Shown here: piece after piece, positions 5,952 to 10,429 of the stretch
Layout of the letters: each line of letters opens with the position of its first letter
Numbering within the stretch: the stretch's first letter is position 1
Origin: NORP181 sp047623555
GTDB lineage: Bacteria; Pseudomonadota; Alphaproteobacteria; Rhodobacterales; Rhodobacteraceae
DNA length: 10,429 nucleotides
Direction of reading: 5' to 3'
Assembly: GCA_047623555.1 (NCBI GenBank)
Contig: JBLHMP010000111.1
Span: forward strand, 1 to 10,429
Position numbers and translations under genes: made by a program
Notes under the pieces: generated by a model
The model's input: the letters and a program-made list of their open reading frames with translations, nothing else
Told to the model about the DNA's origin: nothing
The model's database searches: none

Positions 5952-7058
5952 ATGTCTAACCCTTCGCTTCTTATCCTCGCCGGTGACGGCATTGGCCCCG
6001 AAGTCATGGCCGAAGTGAAACGGATCATTGACTGGTATGGCGACAAGCGCGGCCTGAACTTTGACGTCACCGAAGACCTTGTTGGTGGCGCGGCCTATGA
6101 CAAACACGGCACACCGCTGCATGATGACACCATGGCCAAAGCCCAAGAGGTCGACGCCGTGCTGTTGGGCGCTGTTGGTGGGCCGAAATACGACAACCTT
6201 GATTTCAGCGTAAAACCCGAACGCGGCCTGTTGCGGTTGCGCAAGGAAATGGATTTGTTCTCCAACTTGCGCCCGGCCCAGTGTTTTGATGCGCTCGCCG
6301 ATTTCTCGTCGATGAAACGCGATGTGGTTGCCGGTCTGGACATCGTTATTGTGCGGGAACTGACATCCGGCATCTATTTCGGCGAACCCCGTGGCATCAT
6401 CCGCGAAGGCAACGAGCGCGTTGGCATCAACACCCAACGCTATACCGAAAGCGAAATCGCCCGTGTGGCGCGGTCGGCGTTTGAGTTGGCCAAACAGCGC
6501 AACAACCGCGTGTGTTCGATGGAAAAAGCCAACGTCATGGAGAGCGGTGTGCTCTGGCGCGAAGTTGTGCAGGAAATCCACGACGCGGAATACCCCGAAG
6601 TTGAACTGACGCATATGTACGCCGACGCCGGTGCCATGCAGCTGTGCCGCTGGCCCAAACAGTTTGATGTGATCGTTACTGACAACCTGTTTGGCGACAT
6701 GCTGTCGGACATGGCCGCAATGCTGACCGGATCGCTGGGCATGTTGCCGTCGGCCTCTCTTGGTCTGCCGATGGACAATGGTCGTCCCAAGGCGATGTAT
6801 GAGCCCGTTCACGGGTCGGCGCCAGACATTGCCGGTCAGGGCAAAGCCAACCCAATCGCCTGTATCCTCAGCTTTGCCATGGCCTTGCGGTATTCGTTTG
6901 ATCAGGGCGATGAGGCCACGCGGATTGAAACCGCTGTTGAAAAAGTACTGGCCGATGGTCTGCGCACCGCCGATTTGTTGGGCGAAGAAGGCGTAACACC
7001 GGTTTCGACCACCCAAATGGGCGACGCGGTATTGGCGGCACTGGACGCCAGCCTGTAA
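5952..7058 (+). CDS. leuB: 3-isopropylmalate dehydrogenase
   Basis: The enzyme oxidises and decarboxylates (2R,3S)-3-isopropylmalate with NAD+, the third step specific to leucine synthesis, in the cytoplasm as a dimer. The 368 residues are full family length. Visible features are G-D-G-I-G-P-E at 11-17, the substrate-binding arginines in L-R97-K-E-M-D-L-F-S-N-L-R107-P and V-R135-E, Y142 in I-Y-F-G-E-P-R-G, K192, and the dehydrogenase signature from N-L-F-G-D249-M-L-S-D253 to about 271 with its metal-binding aspartates. The V-H-G-S-A-P-D-I-A-G-Q-G-K-A-N cofactor loop is at 286-300. GGAG at 5941-5944 lies seven bases before the ATG. leuC and leuD are not adjacent within the window. A 379-residue open frame on the opposite strand is a shadow of this gene. 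A strong hairpin follows the stop. Confidence 0.97.
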   Translation: MSNPSLLILAGDGIGPEVMAEVKRIIDWYGDKRGLNFDVTEDLVGGAAYDKHGTPLHDDTMAKAQEVDAVLLGAVGGPKYDNLDFSVKPERGLLRLRKEMDLFSNLRPAQCFDALADFSSMKRDVVAGLDIVIVRELTSGIYFGEPRGIIREGNERVGINTQRYTESEIARVARSAFELAKQRNNRVCSMEKANVMESGVLWREVVQEIHDAEYPEVELTHMYADAGAMQLCRWPKQFDVIVTDNLFGDMLSDMAAMLTGSLGMLPSASLGLPMDNGRPKAMYEPVHGSAPDIAGQGKANPIACILSFAMALRYSFDQGDEATRIETAVEKVLADGLRTADLLGEEGVTPVSTTQMGDAVLAALDASL

Positions 7059-7067
7059 ATGTCGCAA

Positions 7068-7095
7068 GGCGCGCAGTTTTTTAAAATTGCGCGCC
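7068..7095 (+). terminator. Intrinsic terminator hairpin after leuB
   Basis: GGCGCGCA (7068-7075) pairs with TGCGCGCC (7088-7095). The inner GTTTT/AAAAT bases extend the stem to about 12 pairs around a very small loop. It begins nine bases after the leuB stop. The T-run is in the upper stem rather than after the hairpin, so it may be a strong but not classical terminator. It separates leuB from the EamA gene. Confidence 0.6.
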
Positions 7096-7157
7096 TATGC
7101 CGATAATCAAAGTCCTGATATTACGAATGTGACCTTCGGAATGATCGGACCTGATGC

Positions 7158-8129
7158 ATGACCCCCATAAAAGCAGCCTCGTCCAACCTGTCCAGCGCCA
7201 TGTTCGGATTGTTGGCGTTTGCCATATTTTCGTTCCATGACGTCATCATCAAATATCTGGGCGGAATATATTCGCCCATCCAAATCGTATTCTTTGGCTC
7301 GTTGTTAACGTTCCCGTTGCTTACACTTGTGTTGATCGGCGACAACGTCCCCGGAACCCTGCGCCCGGTACACCCTTGGTGGATACTCCTGCGAAGCCTG
7401 TCCGGAGTCGCCTCGGCCCTTGGTGCGTTCTATGCGTTTTCGGTGCTGCCACTGGCGCAGGTCTATGCCATTTTGTTTGCGGCGCCATTGCTGATCACCA
7501 TCCTGGCGGTGCCGATGCTTGGCGAAACCGTGCGATTGCGGCGCGGATTGGCCGTGGTCATCGGGCTGGCTGGCGTCATGGCCGTATTGCGGCCCTCATC
7601 CACCGAATTTGGCTTGGGCCACGCAGCCGCGTTGGTGTCCGCCGTCACAGGGGCAATAAACGCCATCATCGTGCGTAAAATTGGTGCAGAGGAGCGGCCC
7701 GTGGTCATGATTCTGTATCCGATGATGGCCAATCTCATTTTGATGGCCATCGCATTGCCGTTTGTCTATAAACCGATGCCGATCATGGATTTTGGCGCAA
7801 TGTCGGTTGTCGCAGCGCTTGTGTTGATGGCGATGTCCTGTCTGATCACAGCGTATCGAAGCGGTGTTGCGGTGATCGTAGCCCCCATGCAATACTCCCA
7901 AATCCTGTGGGCCGCTGTCTATGGCGCTTTATTTTTCAACGAATTCCCGGACATGATGACATGGGTTGGTGCCGGCATCATCACCCTAAGCGGGCTTTAC
8001 ATCCTAAAGCGGGAATCAACCGGAACAACATCGCAAAACACCCCGGTTCTGGCCACCAAAACCCGCGTTGGGTTGCCTGTCGGATTGCGGGTGGATTCGC
8101 TGTCAAAACTTTCAGATCCAGAAAAGTGA
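7158..8129 (+). CDS. EamA/DMT-family transporter
   Basis: The product of 323 residues is an inner-membrane permease of the drug/metabolite transporter superfamily. It consists of two repeated EamA halves of five helices each, about residues 12-145 and 155-285. The end of the first half carries the typical M-L-G-E-T-V-R-L-R-R-G followed by a glycine-rich helix and L-R-P-S; the second half ends with F-F-N-E-F-P-D, W-V-G-A-G-I-I. Such proteins export or import small metabolites, and the substrate cannot be predicted here. The ATG at 7158 has only a weak GGA nine bases upstream; an in-frame ATG at 7200 would cut into the first helix. The last 40 residues are hydrophilic and longer than usual. It is monocistronic, behind the leuB terminator. 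Confidence 0.9.
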   Translation: MTPIKAASSNLSSAMFGLLAFAIFSFHDVIIKYLGGIYSPIQIVFFGSLLTFPLLTLVLIGDNVPGTLRPVHPWWILLRSLSGVASALGAFYAFSVLPLAQVYAILFAAPLLITILAVPMLGETVRLRRGLAVVIGLAGVMAVLRPSSTEFGLGHAAALVSAVTGAINAIIVRKIGAEERPVVMILYPMMANLILMAIALPFVYKPMPIMDFGAMSVVAALVLMAMSCLITAYRSGVAVIVAPMQYSQILWAAVYGALFFNEFPDMMTWVGAGIITLSGLYILKRESTGTTSQNTPVLATKTRVGLPVGLRVDSLSKLSDPEK

Positions 8130-8420
8130 TAAGGCTGGCCTGCCGCCATCAATTTCCACTTTGCCCTCACCGCGGTTTTGACCACCAAAGACGTTGCCGC
8201 CCAAATCGGCGCGACATGCCGATCCCCCTTGCCAACGGTGTTATGCTTCAGCTCAAAGTCGCGCTGTGCCCAGCGTAAATCCGCGCAAACAGCCTCGGCC
8301 GGGCGGTCTAAGGCGAACAGCGGCCCCATATTCGCCAAAATCGACAGACGCATGTGGTTTGAATACGTTCCTGTCCTTGCTAGAATGCGCGCAAATAACA
8401 AACAGCAGGCAGGGCAAGAT
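8130..8420. other. Spacer between EamA and transglycosylase genes
   Basis: No confidently supported gene lies here. On the minus strand a frame from an ATG at 8353 stays open through this stretch and into the end of the EamA gene (to 7997). Its upper part reads like protein (for example A-D-L-R-W-A-Q-R-D-F-E-L-K), but it has no good ribosome binding site and no family I recognise. The plus-strand frame from a TTG at 8178 is the upstream open extension of the transglycosylase frame and is not its true start. A promoter occupies 8359-8386. Confidence 0.4.
8359..8386 (+). promoter_or_regulatory. Candidate sigma-70 promoter of the transglycosylase gene
   Basis: TTGAAT (8359-8364) and TAGAAT (8381-8386) are separated by 16 bases. 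Both hexamers are close to consensus. Transcription would start near 8393, giving a leader of about 28 bases that contains the AGGG ribosome binding site. This placement also supports the start codon at 8421. Confidence 0.5.
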
Positions 8421-9566
8421 ATGGGCATGACACGGCGTCACTTTGGGCTTGGCATTACGGCGTTTGGCCTTGCCGCATGTAACGGAACACCACAACAAGG
8501 GCCCAGCAGCGTAAAATCGGCCGGGTTGCCTTCTGATCTTCTGCCAGTTCCAAATGCAGATTACGATACCTGGGTCGCCGCCTTTAAGGTGCGCGCCGGA
8601 AAACAGGGCCTGTCCAACGCCACGCTTGCCACCGGGTTTCGCGGTGCCGGGTATCTGCCCGGCGTTGTCAAACGTGACCGCAATCAGACCGAATTCAATC
8701 GCACCCTTGAGGATTATCTGGCCATCGCGGCCTCGGATGAACGGGTCAGCAAAGGCCGCGCCGCCTTTGCCAAACACCAATCGACCCTTAAATCGCTAGA
8801 AGCCCAATATGGCGTCGATGCCGAGATTATCACCGCGATTTGGGGCCTTGAGAGCTTTTATGGCGAACGCCGCGGCAATGTGCCGGTTATATCAGCAACA
8901 TCAACCCTGGCCTTTGACGGTCGGCGCGGTGCGTTTTTCGAAAAGCAGCTTATTGCGGCGCTTAATATCCTACAGAGCGGCGACATTACGGCCCCGCGTT
9001 TGAACGGAAGTTGGGCCGGTGCAATGGGCCACACCCAGTTTATTCCAACCTCGTATCAGGCCTTTGCCGTTGATTTTACCGGCGATGGCCGCCGCGATAT
9101 CTGGTCGGATGATCCCACCGACGCGCTGGCCTCAACCGCTGCGTATCTTCAACGCAACGGTTGGACGCGTGGCGTGTCATGGGGTGGCGAAGTTGGCGCG
9201 GGCGCGCCTGCTGGCAGCATTATCCAACCACAACCCGGCGGGCCGCGTTTTGCCGTAACCAGCAATTTCAAAGTAATCAAACGCTACAATAACTCGGATG
9301 CCTATGCCATTGGTGTGGGCCACCTTGCCGACCGAATTGGTGGTGCTGGCCCGTTGCGCGCCAGTTTCCCACCCGATGCCAACGGGTTAACCAAAGACGA
9401 CCGCATCGCGTTGCAACAACGGCTGACGGCCAAAGGTTTTGACACCGACGGGGCCGATGGCGTGATTGGCCCGAACACAAAGAAAGCGATCAGCGCCTAT
9501 CAGACCAGCGCCGGCCTGGCCGCGACGGGCGAACCGTCAGTGGAGCTTTTGCGCAGTCTAGGCTGA
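8421..9566 (+). CDS. Lytic murein transglycosylase, MltB type, lipoprotein with peptidoglycan-binding domain
   Basis: The enzyme cleaves the MurNAc-GlcNAc bond of peptidoglycan, forming 1,6-anhydro ends, in the periplasm. The 381 residues begin with T-R-R-H-F-G-L-G, a twin-arginine-like sequence, and a lipobox L-A-A-C20, so the mature protein is probably lipid-anchored. The SLT_2 (MltB-like) domain spans about 46-315. It has the catalytic glutamate E144 in W-G-L-E-S-F-Y-G, then G-A-M-G-H-T-Q-F-I-P-T-S-Y and D-F-T-G-D-G-R-R-D-I-W. A PG_binding_1 repeat (about 322-381, G-A-D-G-V-I-G-P-N-T-K-K-A-I) closes the protein. ATG 8421 is chosen because AGGG lies six bases upstream; the frame is open further upstream but carries no signal peptide there. 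It converges with the broken SH3b-MliC gene, sharing a hairpin at 9573-9593. Role: wall remodelling or turnover. Confidence 0.93.
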   Translation: MGMTRRHFGLGITAFGLAACNGTPQQGPSSVKSAGLPSDLLPVPNADYDTWVAAFKVRAGKQGLSNATLATGFRGAGYLPGVVKRDRNQTEFNRTLEDYLAIAASDERVSKGRAAFAKHQSTLKSLEAQYGVDAEIITAIWGLESFYGERRGNVPVISATSTLAFDGRRGAFFEKQLIAALNILQSGDITAPRLNGSWAGAMGHTQFIPTSYQAFAVDFTGDGRRDIWSDDPTDALASTAAYLQRNGWTRGVSWGGEVGAGAPAGSIIQPQPGGPRFAVTSNFKVIKRYNNSDAYAIGVGHLADRIGGAGPLRASFPPDANGLTKDDRIALQQRLTAKGFDTDGADGVIGPNTKKAISAYQTSAGLAATGEPSVELLRSLG

Positions 9567-9572
9567 AATTTT

Positions 9573-9593
9573 GGGCTGGCGCACCGTCAGCCC
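9573..9593. terminator. Hairpin between convergent genes (possible bidirectional terminator)
   Basis: GGGCTG (9573-9578) pairs with CAGCCC (9588-9593) around a nine-base loop, just after the transglycosylase stop. The right arm overlaps the stop codon and last codons of the minus-strand gene. Read on the minus strand it is followed by AAAATTT, and on the plus strand by GTTTCG. Neither side has a long T-run, so termination would be modest. Confidence 0.4.
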
Positions 9594-10144
9594 GTTTCGT
9601 CCAATTTGCAGCCCAGCGCCGTTTCACCGGGCAACGTAAACATGGCCTCATCGCCTTTGAACCAGAACTCAAACCGCCACTCTGGAGTATCTGACTGGTA
9701 TTTGCCACCCGACGCCGCAGGCACAGCAACCAGCACTTCTGCAGTGTTCCGCCAGCGCAGAAACGCGATGCCCGGATCGGTGGCGATCAACACCAACGTC
9801 AGCGGCGTACCCAGCCCATCACACATATACACCATCGGTTTGGATGAAATCCCCGCAGCAACCTGTTGTGGCGCATTTCCTTCGCCCAGAAACCGGCCAG
9901 CAACCCAACCTATCATGCCACTATAAGAGACTTGGCACCACCTGTTATGCTCGGATGCCGCGCGTTCGGCGACTGTTGTCTCGCTCCATTCCGAGTACGA
10001 TAGACCGCCCGTGCAACCCAGATTTTTGAGGCCATTGGCATCAAATGGGAGTGAACCAATTTTGTCACTGGAGGCCGACCCACGGGCGCGCATATTCAGC
10101 ACATCCCTCCGTGCCAATAAGAGTGAGACATATTGGTTGCTCAA
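9587..10144 (-). pseudogene. SH3b-MliC envelope protein gene, 5' end lost to an IS element
   Basis: The open frame covers 185 residues. From residue 14 it matches a bacterial SH3 domain (D-V-L-N-M-R, G-W-V-A-G-R-F-L near 79-86). A C-terminal MliC-like domain follows (Y-M-C108-D-G, A-S-G-G-K-Y, F-W-F-K-G-D-E-A, C179-K), the fold of membrane-bound or periplasmic inhibitors of C-type lysozyme, with the two cysteines likely paired. Such proteins need a signal peptide; none is present. The first 13 residues look unrelated and are read from DNA next to the IS3 element, and the only start at the top of the frame is a TTG inside the dyad at 10140-10157. Authentic coding therefore ends at about 10105. 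It is probably non-functional, or makes a cytoplasmic fragment if translation restarts. It converges with the transglycosylase gene. Confidence 0.7.
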
Positions 10145-10157
10145 GTTTACACTTGAG
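10140..10157. repeat. Perfect 7-4-7 dyad in the IS leader
   Basis: CTCAAGT-TTAC-ACTTGAG is a perfect inverted repeat 20 bases upstream of orfA. It may be a subterminal transposase or repressor site. The half-site CTCAAGT also resembles a SoxR half-site, but the four-base centre differs from SoxR's two-base centre. Confidence 0.45.
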
Positions 10158-10176
10158 GGTGCAGGGGAACGAACCC

Positions 10177-10429
10177 ATGGTTATGCCCTCACAGGACCCG
10201 CTTGCAGCGGTTGCTGCGTCTGATGCAACCCCACCGGCTGAGCCCCATGCCCGTGTTGTCCCCAGGCCTGTGGTGCCGACAGCCGAACTGACGGATTTGC
10301 CGAAGCGGCGGCGTTTCACCGCTAAATATAAGCTGCGTATTCTTAGTGAGACGGACCACTCGGCGGATACCGGCGCCATCTCGGCCATCCTGCGGCGGGA
10401 AGGTTTGTATTCCTCGGCTTTGACCGACT
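10177..10429 (+). CDS. IS3-family transposase OrfA, N-terminal part (runs off right edge)
   Basis: The frame from ATG 10177 encodes 84 residues and continues past the window. After a proline- and alanine-rich leader of about 40 residues comes K-R-R-R-F-T-A-K-Y-K-L-R-I-L and then A-I-L-R-R-E-G-L-Y-S-S-A-L-T-D. This is the helix-turn-helix region of a well-known IS3-type OrfA group, which binds the element's ends. AGGGG at 10163-10167 lies nine bases upstream of the start. OrfB and the frameshift window are outside. This OrfA differs from the one at the left edge, so the two elements are not copies of each other. The gene points away from the interrupted SH3b-MliC gene. Confidence 0.85.
   Translation, partial: MVMPSQDPLAAVAASDATPPAEPHARVVPRPVVPTAELTDLPKRRRFTAKYKLRILSETDHSADTGAISAILRREGLYSSALTD

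Larger units (their letters stand above)
10112..10429 (+). mobile_element. Left end of an IS3-type insertion sequence (outer boundary approximate)
   Basis: The element starts somewhere between 10106, where homology to the SH3b protein stops, and about 10130, and continues beyond the window. Two TG dinucleotides that could open the terminal repeat, as IS3 ends usually do, are at 10112 and 10124. The other end is not visible, so the inverted repeat and target duplication cannot be confirmed. The element contains the dyad at 10140-10157 and the orfA start at 10177. Confidence 0.55.

Noticed and set aside
5928..7067. Long minus-strand open frame opposite leuB (379 codons)
   Set aside because: leuB on the plus strand has every family signature; the opposite frame is rich in His, Gln and Arg and is an antisense shadow.
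8178..8420. N-terminal extension of the transglycosylase from a TTG
   Set aside because: The extension has no signal peptide; the lipoprotein signal, AGGG site and promoter all support ATG 8421.
10140..10157. SoxR box
   Set aside because: The half-sites fit, but the centre has four bases instead of two and no 19-bp-spaced promoter surrounds it.

Overview
The window looks like chromosomal DNA of an alphaproteobacterium, most likely of the Rhodobacterales (Roseobacter-like). This rests on the leuB protein sequence, the style of the endonuclease/exonuclease/phosphatase-like protein, the lipoprotein MltB-type transglycosylase, and moderately GC-rich codon use. It is inferred from recalled family features, not from a search.

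Layout. Both edges carry the beginnings of IS3-type transposase orfA genes that point outward: a minus-strand start at 43 running off the left edge, and a plus-strand start at 10177 running off the right edge. Their N-termini differ, so these are two different elements. Between them: (a) 44-527, a mostly non-coding stretch with a hairpin and three phased 11-bp repeats; (b) 528-2449, a translationally coupled pair of a multi-pass membrane protein and an exported phosphatase/nuclease-fold protein with an altered metal site; (c) 2455-4314, an atypical NAD(P)-binding SDR gene and a divergently transcribed LysR regulator sharing a 102-bp operator region; (d) 4423-5856, an MFS transporter preceded by a MerR/SoxR-like promoter; (e) 5952-7058, leuB followed by a hairpin terminator; (f) 7158-8129, an EamA/DMT transporter; (g) 8421-9566, a lipoprotein lytic transglycosylase; (h) 9587 to about 10105, convergent with it, an SH3b-MliC (lysozyme-inhibitor-like) gene that has lost its 5' end to the right-hand IS element.

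How it works together. Most units are independent housekeeping or accessory genes. leuB serves leucine synthesis. The LysR regulator probably controls the SDR gene and itself. The MFS pump is probably switched on by a MerR-family regulator encoded elsewhere. The transglycosylase and the broken SH3b-MliC gene are both cell-envelope genes. No CRISPR array, phage module, toxin-antitoxin pair or recognisable defence cluster was seen. The most notable signals are the altered active site of the 1358-2449 product, the MerR-like 19-bp-spaced promoter, the LysR dyads (one overlapping the regulator's start codon), and the IS-truncated envelope gene.
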